From: Oscillospiraceae bacterium
GTDB taxonomy: Bacteria; Bacillota; Clostridia; Oscillospirales; Oscillospiraceae
DNA length: 59,044 nucleotides
Assembly: GCA_009783555.1 (NCBI GenBank)
Contig: WRDH01000015.1
Coordinates: 1 to 59,044, forward strand
Reading direction: 5' to 3'
Notes under the pieces: generated by a model
Seen by the model: only the letters and a program-made list of their open reading frames with translations
Told to the model about the DNA's origin: nothing
The model's database searches: none
Program-made: the position numbers and the translations under genes
Part shown: positions 43,185-51,749 of the stretch, piece after piece
Layout of the letters: each line of letters begins with the position of its first letter
Position numbering within the stretch: position 1 is the stretch's first letter

Positions 43185-46100
43185 TTACTTCTTTTTCTTT
43201 TTGTGTCTGCGGAAAATCTCTGCTCCGACAATGCAGGCGGCAGCGAGTGTGATTAAGACTATCGGGATAACAATATTGAAGTTGATACCTGTTGGCGGGG
43301 CCGGTGCCGGTGTCGGTGCCCTATAGTAATTATCTATAGTAACCATAATATAACCGCTTGTTACTTCGACGGTAAACGGTAGTGTCACGGGTTTGTTATT
43401 AACTGAAATAGACAGCCTGTACCCGGAAATACTATTGTTAACTTCATTGATAGTGTAAGTCCCGGCTGTCAGATTTGTGAAGGTACCGCTGCTTCCCGAT
43501 ATAGCTTGGTTCAAGTTCAAGGATTGGCTAAATCCACCGGGTCCGGTAATATTGATTCGGAAATCAGCCGGTCTTTCGGCAGGGGTCAAGCCGTGAAAAA
43601 CCTTGTTGACCGTAAGTGCCGGATGCTGCACGGGCGTTACCGCAACAGGAGATTGCGTATAGTTGTTGGCAATGTTGAATTTCACGCCTGATGTTACCAG
43701 TGATACCGATGGTTGCGGGACGTTGAGGCTTAGCTCATAACCGGATATGTGTCCGCCGCTTTCAAACACACTATATGTACCGAGCGGCAGATTCCCGAGA
43801 GTACACTCAAATGATTGTGTAATTTGATTATATGTGAAATTCGTCCTGTTGAATGGTATTGTTTGTCTGTATATTTGGGCGTTTGCACTGTTTTGACCGA
43901 CAACAAGGAATGTAATCGGTGAAATGAGGGTTTGATTGAAGGCGTTAAGACCGGAAGGTAAACCGTTGAATGTTTTTGCTATCGTTAAACTGCCGGCGGG
44001 CGGTGATATGAAGGTGTTGGTAAATGTGACGCCGCCCGGGGGGTAGGTTGGCACTATACTGAATGTGCCGTTGCCGTTGTCGATAACATTAATTGATACG
44101 TTAAAAACAGTGCCGTCTATTTGCCAGTTGATTGCCCCGGCATTTTTTTCAACAATTGTGTAATTGTGCACTCCCACATCGTTATCTGTGTATGGAATAG
44201 CGGAAAAGAGGATATTACCTGCAGCATCGTTGGTACCTGTCGATACGACAATGCCGTTTTCATCCATAACAGCAAAGGTGAATGTATTGGCCGTGAGAGG
44301 GCTGCCTGTCGCTGCTTTGTTGCCGGACAGAGCGATTGAGCCGAATGAGTTATACGTGTTGATAAACACAACGCCGCCGGTGGGATATGTGGGTGTTGCG
44401 GTAATAGTGCCGTCACCGTTATCGACAACCCCGACCGAAACATTGTATACAACGGAGCTGGGTGTCCAGCCTCCGCCGCCCTGGCTGGTTTCGAGTATTG
44501 TATAATTATGCACACCGACGTCTGCGTTGGTGTAATTTATTGGTGTAAATGTAATAACTCCGGCTGCATTGTTGACCCCTGTAGCCACTGTTAATCCGAA
44601 CTCATCCTGTACGGCAAATTCAAACTGACCGGTAATAAGCGGCAGTCCGCCATTTTGCTGTTTAGTGGCGTTAAGGACAACAGAGCCGGTTGAGCCGTAT
44701 ACGTTTGTGAAGATAGGGGCCGATCTTAGTATATTGAATGGTGTTACGGTCATTCTGCCGTTGCCGTTATCGATCACGGAGACAAGGAGAGGATAGGTAA
44801 CGGAGCTTGTTGTCCAGCCGCCTGCGGATGTGCTTGTTTCTATAATGGAGTAGCGGTGGAAGCCGACATCGCCGGGGGTGTAGCTGGTGTATTCTATTGT
44901 GCCGAAATTAATGTTCCCGTTTGCATCGTTGGTTCCTGTGGTGATTGTATTACCGTTTTGGTCCACAACGGCGAATTGAAATTGGTTGGCGCGTAATGTG
45001 CCGTTGACGGCGGTTTTTTGCGCGGACAGGGATAGGAAACCGGTTGCTTCATATACGTTTATAAATCTGATCGGGTTCGGTGAGTATGTGACTGCAACGG
45101 TCAAGGGTGTGTCTGCGGGTGACGGGTCGCCTGAAACTACAACAGTCATGTTATATGGACCGGGATTCATTAATCTCCACCCGTTGACATTAGGACTTGT
45201 TTCGACAACAGTATAGGTATAAGTACCTATATTGTTGTAAGTTATTGGTGTAAAGTCAATAGGAGAATAAGTACCATCAGCTGTGGCGGTGCTGAGTCCG
45301 GTGGACACAACGTTACCTGCACTATCTAACACAGCGAATGTGAATTGATCGTCTTCTATTGACCCGCCGGCAGCTTCTTTTGTAATCTCGCCACTTCCAC
45401 CCGGTATAAAAGAACCTCTGGCATTGTTATAATTGTGAAATAGGATAGGAGCAAGAGATGTCCAATTTGCCACAACATTGTTTCCGCTTAATGAAACATT
45501 TACCGTTACTTCAACTTGGGTTGTGATATCGATGACCCATGAAGGGTCAATTGTGCCGACTTCCTGAATAATCAATGTATGTTGACCAACGTCTGCAGCG
45601 GTGTATTCAATGGGAGTAAAATTTATACCCATTGTGGTAGTTCCCGAATAAATTGATCCGGATATGGTGTTAGTTCCGGTAGCAACAATCACCCCTGTTG
45701 CCTTATCTGTAGCTGTAAAGCTAAAAATATCCGCAGGCACAGATGTTATTCCCGCCGGTATATTATTACCCATCTTTGCTCCGTCAAGATATATATTGGT
45801 ACTGATTGGAATAGCCTGGTTTGTAAATGTTGCAGAGTAGTTTGCATTTATTGTGCTGTTTGTTGTAGCAGAGGCAGAGCGACCGGGCAAATTTGTCTGC
45901 ATAGTGCTTGATGTGATGCTGACAAGCCGGAATCCCGATATGTTTGGTTCGGTTATTGTATAATTGCCGTCAAGAACCAGCACCGGAACGTCCGAAAGCA
46001 TTGGGATACTCCCTACATTAATCGATCCGACAGTAGTTGTTCCGGTTAATGTAAAGCTAAGCGCCGGAGGTGTGCCTGTAAACGTCGTTCCGTCTGCGTT

Positions 46101-46607
46101 CAGCCATACTTTATTTGCCATTATATAAGATGTGCCCGGCTGTGTTCCGCCGGCTGAAAAGCCGTTAAACCAGAAATTGATTGTACCTGTGTTTCCAACC
46201 ATTTGTCCGTTTGCACCCATCGAACCGTCCGCTTGCAACACAGCGTTTGTGTCGCTTCTGTGTCCTATTGCGCTGGGGAGTATTATCCCAATCGGAGCTC
46301 CGGTTGAGTCTTTAACCACAACATAAATAAGCTGGTCGTTAATTGCCAGTGAGCTTCCGCTTGGGGAGTATATCGCCGGAACAGTGCTGTTTCCGGGTAT
46401 AGTAATCGTCTGATTTGGTGCGCCGCTGGTTAATTGAAATACGAAGTCGAAAATGTATCCTGTGCCGCCGTTCATGTGCAGGCTGGCGACGCCGCCTGCT
46501 GCCATCGCCGGGGTGGTGTCACCGATTGAAAATGACATCATGAACAACAACAAAAGAACGATGCTTATAGTGCGCTTCATTCTTTGCGTATTAATCTTTA
46601 TTCGCAT
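43185..46607 (-). CDS. Pilin-like surface protein with tandem isopeptide domains
   Basis: 1,140 residues. Signal peptide within 1-37. Five tandem domains of about 100-120 residues follow the pattern of streptococcal pilin isopeptide-linkage domains (FctA/Spy0128 type). Each has an early Lys (for example ITKEA, SAQKTA, NATKQQ, SGNKAA), a central Glu in a phrase such as VVETSP, IIETS or ILETS, and a final Asn (FINVY, FTNVY, FINTY, FTNTF), the three residues of self-made Lys-Asn crosslinks. Two prealbumin-type domains follow (IAKTFNGLPSG, VNKVFHGLTPA). The end has APPTG, one membrane helix and a poly-Lys tail, an LPxTG-like sorting signal with Ala for Leu. No sortase is in the window. Confidence 0.85.
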   Translation of the reverse strand: MRIKINTQRMKRTISIVLLLLFMMSFSIGDTTPAMAAGGVASLHMNGGTGYIFDFVFQLTSGAPNQTITIPGNSTVPAIYSPSGSSLAINDQLIYVVVKDSTGAPIGIILPSAIGHRSDTNAVLQADGSMGANGQMVGNTGTINFWFNGFSAGGTQPGTSYIMANKVWLNADGTTFTGTPPALSFTLTGTTTVGSINVGSIPMLSDVPVLVLDGNYTITEPNISGFRLVSITSSTMQTNLPGRSASATTNSTINANYSATFTNQAIPISTNIYLDGAKMGNNIPAGITSVPADIFSFTATDKATGVIVATGTNTISGSIYSGTTTMGINFTPIEYTAADVGQHTLIIQEVGTIDPSWVIDITTQVEVTVNVSLSGNNVVANWTSLAPILFHNYNNARGSFIPGGSGEITKEAAGGSIEDDQFTFAVLDSAGNVVSTGLSTATADGTYSPIDFTPITYNNIGTYTYTVVETSPNVNGWRLMNPGPYNMTVVVSGDPSPADTPLTVAVTYSPNPIRFINVYEATGFLSLSAQKTAVNGTLRANQFQFAVVDQNGNTITTGTNDANGNINFGTIEYTSYTPGDVGFHRYSIIETSTSAGGWTTSSVTYPLLVSVIDNGNGRMTVTPFNILRSAPIFTNVYGSTGSVVLNATKQQNGGLPLITGQFEFAVQDEFGLTVATGVNNAAGVITFTPINYTNADVGVHNYTILETSQGGGGWTPSSVVYNVSVGVVDNGDGTITATPTYPTGGVVFINTYNSFGSIALSGNKAATGSPLTANTFTFAVMDENGIVVSTGTNDAAGNILFSAIPYTDNDVGVHNYTIVEKNAGAINWQIDGTVFNVSINVIDNGNGTFSIVPTYPPGGVTFTNTFISPPAGSLTIAKTFNGLPSGLNAFNQTLISPITFLVVGQNSANAQIYRQTIPFNRTNFTYNQITQSFECTLGNLPLGTYSVFESGGHISGYELSLNVPQPSVSLVTSGVKFNIANNYTQSPVAVTPVQHPALTVNKVFHGLTPAERPADFRINITGPGGFSQSLNLNQAISGSSGTFTNLTAGTYTINEVNNSISGYRLSISVNNKPVTLPFTVEVTSGYIMVTIDNYYRAPTPAPAPPTGINFNIVIPIVLITLAAACIVGAEIFRRHKKKKK

Positions 46608-46697
46608 TAATATTTACCCCCGTCGAAAAAACCATAATCCGTTGCGTATCTTATCACATTTTGTTCAAAATATCAATTCTTTTTATTAATGTATATA

Positions 46698-48791
46698 TCA
46701 ATTCATTTTATCAGCATTAATTTCAAATAGACGCCCTATTTGCTCTAAAAGTTTCCTGTTTTTGGGGGAAGACAGCTCAGGGTCTTCCCGCAGCAGGTTT
46801 TCTGCTGCGTTTTGCGCCTGGTTCAGTACAAGCATATCTGTTGCGAAGTTGGCAATGTGCATTTCCGGCAGTCCGTGCTGCCGCGACCCGAAAAAGTCGC
46901 CCGGCCCGCGCAGGCGAAGGTCTTCTTCCGCGATTTTGAAGCCGTCATTTGTCGATTTCATGACGTTGAGGCGAGCAAGACAGGGGGACGGTTCATCTGT
47001 CTTGTGTGTCAGGGGGACGGTTCTCTTGACAACATCAACCCCGGTTTGGAACAAAATGCAATGTGACTCGTGTTCGCCTCTGCCGACGCGTCCGCGCAGT
47101 TGGTGGAGCTGCGAGAGACCGAATCTGTCGGCATTTTCTATGATTATTAACGCAGCGTTGTGTACGTCAACGCCGACTTCGACCACTGTTGTTGCCACGA
47201 GGATATCTGCTTCGCCGTCAGCAAACGCTGACATTGCAGCATCTTTTTTCTTTGAGGGCATTTTTCCGTGAACCAGTTCGACACGAAGGTCGGGAAATAT
47301 TTTGGTGCTTAGAGTTTCATAGTATTCTTTTACGGATTTAAATGTGTCATCTTCTTCCACCATTGGACAGATAACATAGACCTGACGGCCTTCGCCAACA
47401 AGCTTTCTTATAAAATCATAAACTCTCTTGCGGTAATTTTCATCAACCACATGGGTTTGGATTTTTTGCCGGCCGGGAGGCATTTCATCGACTATGGAAA
47501 CGTCCAGGTCACCATAGATAATAAGTGCAAGCGTGCGCGGAATCGGTGTAGCTGACATGACCAAAACGTGCGGGCTGTCGCCTTTTTCCGTTAGCATTGA
47601 CCGCTGATTAACGCCAAATCTGTGCTGCTCGTCTGTTATAACCAGTGCTAAGTCTTTGAAGCCTACTGATTCCGAAATTAGAGCGTGTGTACCAATGATT
47701 AAGTCTATCTCACCCAGGTTTAATCTTTCGTATGTCTCGCGTTTACCTTTTGCGGTCATGCTCCCGGTCAACAGTCCTACTCTCATTCCGAGCGGCTCCA
47801 GTAACCCGGATAAGGAGTTGTAGTGCTGCCTGGCAAGAATCTCTGTTGGAGCCATAAATGCAGACTGTGAGTCTGAACGCCATGTCATCCAGCAGCATGC
47901 CGCAGCTATAAGTGTTTTGCCTGAACCGACATCGCCTTGAATCAGCCTGTTCATCGGTCTGCTTGACGCCATGTCTTGCGATGCTTCGGTTATTGCACGC
48001 TTTTGCGCACCCGTCGGCTCAAACGGAAACATCGCGTAAAACTCGTCAAAATCAGGGATTGTAAGACTTCTGCCCGTTTTATCCACTCGTTTTTCACGCA
48101 AGAGCTTCATTGCGGTGACCAGCACAAAAAGCTCTTCGAAAATGAGCCGCCTGCGTGCTATGTCAAGTTCCTTCATATCAGCAGGGAAGTGGATGTTCTC
48201 GTATGCATACCTTGCTCTGCACAACTCATACTGCCGGACAATGTTGTCGGGAAGAACGTCAGGCAGTTCATCCGCGCATTTATCGAGACCACTGCGGACT
48301 GCGTTCATCAGCATTTTTTGGGAGAGTCCTGCAGTGAGGGGGTAGATGGGGATTATGCGCCCGGTGTGGGTGAGGGACAACTCTTTCTCGAACACGGGGT
48401 TTGACATTTCCGGTCTTAGGAGCGAGCCGGAGATTTTTCCGTAGAAAATGTATGTATCGCCTTTTTTAATTGCATCCTTGACAAATGGTTGGTTATAGAA
48501 TGTTATTTCCAGCGAGCCGTGTTCATCCACGGCGCGGAGTTTTACGAGGTCTAACCCCTTGCGGATATGCGAAAGTCTTGGTGTGTCTGCCGCCATTGCA
48601 CGGACGCAAACAGATTCACCGATGATTAGGCTGCCGATATCCTTGATAACTGTTCTATCCTCATAAGCACGCGGAAAATACCCGACAAGGTCACGGAGCG
48701 TCCGTATGCCGAGCTTTATCATCAGTTTTTCCCGTGTTTCACCAACACCTTTGATGTAACGTATACCTATGTCAAGTGAATCATTACTCAT
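46698..48791 (-). CDS. recG: ATP-dependent DNA helicase RecG with a repeat-encoded insert
   Basis: Fork-reversal helicase. 697 residues. OB wedge domain at the N-terminus (about 60-160), helicase motif I LIQGDVGSGKT, motif II as ITDEQHRFGV, motif III VMSATPIPRTLAL, motif VI LHQLRGRVGRGE and the RecG-specific end NDGFKIAEEDLRLRGPGDFFG..QHGLPEMHIA. Between RGEHESHCILFQTG and ARLNVMKSTNDGF, about 20 residues (VKRTVPLTHKTDEPSPCL) are encoded by two short repeats at 46979-47030; other RecG proteins have only a short loop there. It is still open and presumably functional. Confidence 0.95.
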   Translation of the reverse strand: MSNDSLDIGIRYIKGVGETREKLMIKLGIRTLRDLVGYFPRAYEDRTVIKDIGSLIIGESVCVRAMAADTPRLSHIRKGLDLVKLRAVDEHGSLEITFYNQPFVKDAIKKGDTYIFYGKISGSLLRPEMSNPVFEKELSLTHTGRIIPIYPLTAGLSQKMLMNAVRSGLDKCADELPDVLPDNIVRQYELCRARYAYENIHFPADMKELDIARRRLIFEELFVLVTAMKLLREKRVDKTGRSLTIPDFDEFYAMFPFEPTGAQKRAITEASQDMASSRPMNRLIQGDVGSGKTLIAAACCWMTWRSDSQSAFMAPTEILARQHYNSLSGLLEPLGMRVGLLTGSMTAKGKRETYERLNLGEIDLIIGTHALISESVGFKDLALVITDEQHRFGVNQRSMLTEKGDSPHVLVMSATPIPRTLALIIYGDLDVSIVDEMPPGRQKIQTHVVDENYRKRVYDFIRKLVGEGRQVYVICPMVEEDDTFKSVKEYYETLSTKIFPDLRVELVHGKMPSKKKDAAMSAFADGEADILVATTVVEVGVDVHNAALIIIENADRFGLSQLHQLRGRVGRGEHESHCILFQTGVDVVKRTVPLTHKTDEPSPCLARLNVMKSTNDGFKIAEEDLRLRGPGDFFGSRQHGLPEMHIANFATDMLVLNQAQNAAENLLREDPELSSPKNRKLLEQIGRLFEINADKMN
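46979..47030 (+). repeat. Two tandem short repeats inside recG
   Basis: Copies at 46979-47001 (CATCTGTC ending) and 47008-47030 (TCTCTTGAC ending) share the core GGGGGACGGTTC. They are in frame and encode about residues 587-604 of RecG. Confidence 0.92.
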
Positions 48792-48795
48792 TCCC

Positions 48796-50550
48796 CTATT
48801 TTCCGACTTCCCTTATTGCTTTTGGCAGCATGTCGATTAGGTCGTTTGCTCTTACGCAGTATTCGCCGAATTCTTTGGCGCATAGGTCTCCGGCGAGGCC
48901 GTGTATGTAGACTGCTGCAGCGACTGCATGTATGATTGGGAGTTTTTGTGCGATCAGGGAGGCGATCATGCCTGCGAGGACGTCGCCGGAGCCGCCTTTT
49001 GCTAGAGCCGGACCACCTGTTGTATTTACATATGTTACTCCGTTCGGCAGTGCCATAATTGTTCTGTGGCCTTTGAGGACAAGTATGCAGCCGTGTTTTG
49101 ATGCAAACTCTCTTGCTGCGCGAAGCCTGTCGGAAGGAGAGCTTTTGACTCTGCGCGGTTTGGCATCATGAGATCCTTTAATAATATGGCTCTTACCGAG
49201 CATAATTTCATCGTAGGTATGGTCATCGAAAATATCATCATCATAAAAATCGCCGTAATCATCATCGTAATCAAAGTCGCCGGACATGTTTCCGTCATAC
49301 GGAGATATATCTGCCGTATCGAAAATAGACGAGTCTTCGTCGGGGATATCTGCAGTGATGGTAGTTCCGTTGTTGAGATTGCCGCCAAGACGCTCAAACT
49401 CGCCGGGATGCGGTGTCAGAATCAACGGGCATGTGGCATTACTTAAAATACCGACATTTCCGGCTATAGCATTAAGACCGTCAGCATCAAGAACTATCGG
49501 AGTGGTAGAGATACGAACAAGCGACTGAACAAGCTCGGACAGTTCATCCGAAGTGCCGAGCCCGGGTCCGATTAAGCATACATCGCTTAGTTTTGTCCGT
49601 CTCAGAATCTCACTTGCGGCATTTGCAGTTAACTTGCCGTTTTTATCATCGGGAAGCGGAAACGGCATTTCTTCGTCCAGCTTGATTGCGAGGATATCGT
49701 AAATTGACTTCGGAACGCCTACAGACACAAGACCTGCGCCCATTTTTGTAGTTGCACGCGCTGCAAGAGCGGGTGCACCGGTGTATCCGACGCTTCCTGC
49801 TATGACTAACACTCGCCCGTAATCACCTTTATGTGTATCGGGACGCCTTTGCGGTAAGTGTATATCATACGAAACCGCTGCGTATATATGAGATACTACT
49901 CTGCTTAAAGCATCGTGCGGAATACCGATGTCGCAAACACGGAGAATCCCGGTGTAAATGCATCCCGGTTCAACAAAATGTCCGGGCTTTGCGAGTGAAA
50001 ATGTTATTGTAAGATTTGCTTTAACAGCATCTCCAAGCACCGCGCCTGTATCTGCATGAACTCCGGTTGGTATATCGGCAGATATTACGAATGCGCGGGA
50101 GCTGTTTATGACGCTGACAGCACTGAGCGCATCGCCTGTTAAATCAGAGTTTAGACCGACTCCGAGTATGGCGTCAATGATTACGTTGCAATTGTCGAGA
50201 CGATTATCGAGGTCATATGACAGCAAAAACGGCTCGAGAGAACCCCCTTCTGATTCGAGGCGTTCTTCCATATCCAGTGAATATGGTGACAGATTGTCCA
50301 TATCGCCGATTATAAATACACAAACAGTTATCCCTTTGGATAGCAAATATGCAGCTGCGCCGATACCGTCTCCGCCATTATTGCCGGTACCGCAAAACAC
50401 AACGGCATTGCCGCCGGGAGGTATATGTGCCATTGCGGCTTTTGCAAGATTTTCTGCGGCATTTGACATGAGCTTCGACCCCGGTATGCCAAACTCTTCA
50501 ATGGCAACTCTATCTATCTCACGTATTTGTTCGGCGGTCACTAATTTCAT
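48796..50550 (-). CDS. nnr: Bifunctional NAD(P)H-hydrate repair enzyme with an acidic insertion
   Basis: Repairs hydrated NAD(P)H: the N-terminal YjeF_N epimerase (about 1-225, GTGNNGGDGIGAA at 54-66) and the C-terminal ADP-dependent dehydratase (about 230-584, GAGLVSVGVP at 271-280, LTPHPGEFERL at 378-388, NTTGGPALAKGGSGDVLAG at 509-527). 584 residues; about 500-520 are usual. The excess is an Asp-rich stretch at about 390-472 (DFDYDDDYGDFYDDDIFDD) between the phosphate-binding loop and RLRAAREFA. Start at 50550; an upstream extension of 17 codons is unlikely. Four bases from recG on the same strand. Confidence 0.93.
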   Translation of the reverse strand: MKLVTAEQIREIDRVAIEEFGIPGSKLMSNAAENLAKAAMAHIPPGGNAVVFCGTGNNGGDGIGAAAYLLSKGITVCVFIIGDMDNLSPYSLDMEERLESEGGSLEPFLLSYDLDNRLDNCNVIIDAILGVGLNSDLTGDALSAVSVINSSRAFVISADIPTGVHADTGAVLGDAVKANLTITFSLAKPGHFVEPGCIYTGILRVCDIGIPHDALSRVVSHIYAAVSYDIHLPQRRPDTHKGDYGRVLVIAGSVGYTGAPALAARATTKMGAGLVSVGVPKSIYDILAIKLDEEMPFPLPDDKNGKLTANAASEILRRTKLSDVCLIGPGLGTSDELSELVQSLVRISTTPIVLDADGLNAIAGNVGILSNATCPLILTPHPGEFERLGGNLNNGTTITADIPDEDSSIFDTADISPYDGNMSGDFDYDDDYGDFYDDDIFDDHTYDEIMLGKSHIIKGSHDAKPRRVKSSPSDRLRAAREFASKHGCILVLKGHRTIMALPNGVTYVNTTGGPALAKGGSGDVLAGMIASLIAQKLPIIHAVAAAVYIHGLAGDLCAKEFGEYCVRANDLIDMLPKAIREVGK

Positions 50551-50667
50551 TTTCAACTTTCCTCTCACCTTAATAATATACTGTTCATATTGCAAAATCA
50601 AGGCATATATGATACACTTTGCGAAATTTCATTGTATGTTAACAGGTAAAACAACCGGAGGGAAAAG

Positions 50668-51705
50668 ATGAGAGAGAAACTAGATGCGATTCTCCAAACC
50701 GGAGAAGAGAAAATCCGCAGTTCTGAGACTCTTGCTAAGTTGCAGGATGTTAAGTCGTTGCTGCTTGGAAAGCAGGGGGATCTTGCGGATATTTTAAAGG
50801 AAATTCCAAAGCTGGATGGCTCGATGCGTGCCGAAATCGGACGTGCTGCCAATGAGATAAAAGGACGATTTACCGAGCTTATTGAAACTCGCCGTGAGGA
50901 AATAAACCTCAAGGCTTCTGAAATATCGCCTGATTTTGACCTGACAGTTCCCGGTATAATGCCGTTGGGCGGTGCGCTGCATCCGATTACACAGATGTGT
51001 TACGACCTGAATGATACTTTTCGTTCTATGGGGTTTGAGATTTTTGAAGAATCAGATGTTACCAGCGAGTTGTATGCATTTGATAACTTGAATTTCCCGC
51101 CTGACCACCCTGCACGCGAAAGTATGGATACATATTGGATTGCAGGGCATGACAAAGGCTTAGGCGGCGAGAGATTGTGTCTGCGTCCGCATCTGACGGG
51201 AGCAAGCGTACGCTATCTTCAAACGCATAAACCTCCGTACCGCTTTGTTTATCCCGGCAGAGCATATCGCAGTGAGGCGACGGATGCGAGGCATGAAAGG
51301 GCGTTTTTCCAATATGAGGCTCTTATTGTTGACCGCGATTTCACTTTTTCCTCGGGTAAAGTGATGATTAAAAGCGTATTGTCCAAGGTTTTCGGGCGTG
51401 ATGTGCCTGTAAGAATGCGCGTTGGCTTCTTTCCGTTTGTTGAACCGGGTTTTGAGATAGACATGGGTTGTCTGGTTTGCGGCGGTAAAGGCTGCAGTGT
51501 GTGCAAGTACGTGGGCTGGATTGAAATAATGCCCGGCGGCACGCCGCATCCCAATGTTTTGCGCGCTGCCGGTCTTGACCCGATGGAGTATACGGGTTTT
51601 TACGTGAACATCGGTTTGGACAGACTCGTTATGATGCGCTACGGTATTGATGATGTGAGGTTGTTTAGAAGTGCGGATTTGCGGTTTTTGCAGCAGTTTA
51701 AGTAA
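50668..51705 (+). CDS. pheS: Phenylalanyl-tRNA synthetase alpha subunit
   Basis: Catalytic subunit of the class II enzyme that charges tRNA-Phe. 345 residues, complete. N-terminal coiled coil (1-90), then DFDLTVPGIMPLGGALHPITQM and motif 2 FVYPGRAYRSEATDARHERAFFQYEAL. FPFVEPGFEIDM, a Cys-rich KGCSVCKYVGWIEIMPGGTPHPNVL and the end GLDRLVMMRYGIDDVRLF are family phrases. The segment LRPHLTGASVRYL stands where LRTHTSPVQ is common, a noticeable but tolerable divergence. GGAGGG ribosome binding site; pheT follows 45 bases later. Confidence 0.95.
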   Translation: MREKLDAILQTGEEKIRSSETLAKLQDVKSLLLGKQGDLADILKEIPKLDGSMRAEIGRAANEIKGRFTELIETRREEINLKASEISPDFDLTVPGIMPLGGALHPITQMCYDLNDTFRSMGFEIFEESDVTSELYAFDNLNFPPDHPARESMDTYWIAGHDKGLGGERLCLRPHLTGASVRYLQTHKPPYRFVYPGRAYRSEATDARHERAFFQYEALIVDRDFTFSSGKVMIKSVLSKVFGRDVPVRMRVGFFPFVEPGFEIDMGCLVCGGKGCSVCKYVGWIEIMPGGTPHPNVLRAAGLDPMEYTGFYVNIGLDRLVMMRYGIDDVRLFRSADLRFLQQFK

Positions 51706-51749
51706 AATTAAACAAATGGAAAATTGAAAGTTGAAAGGTTTGAGAATAA

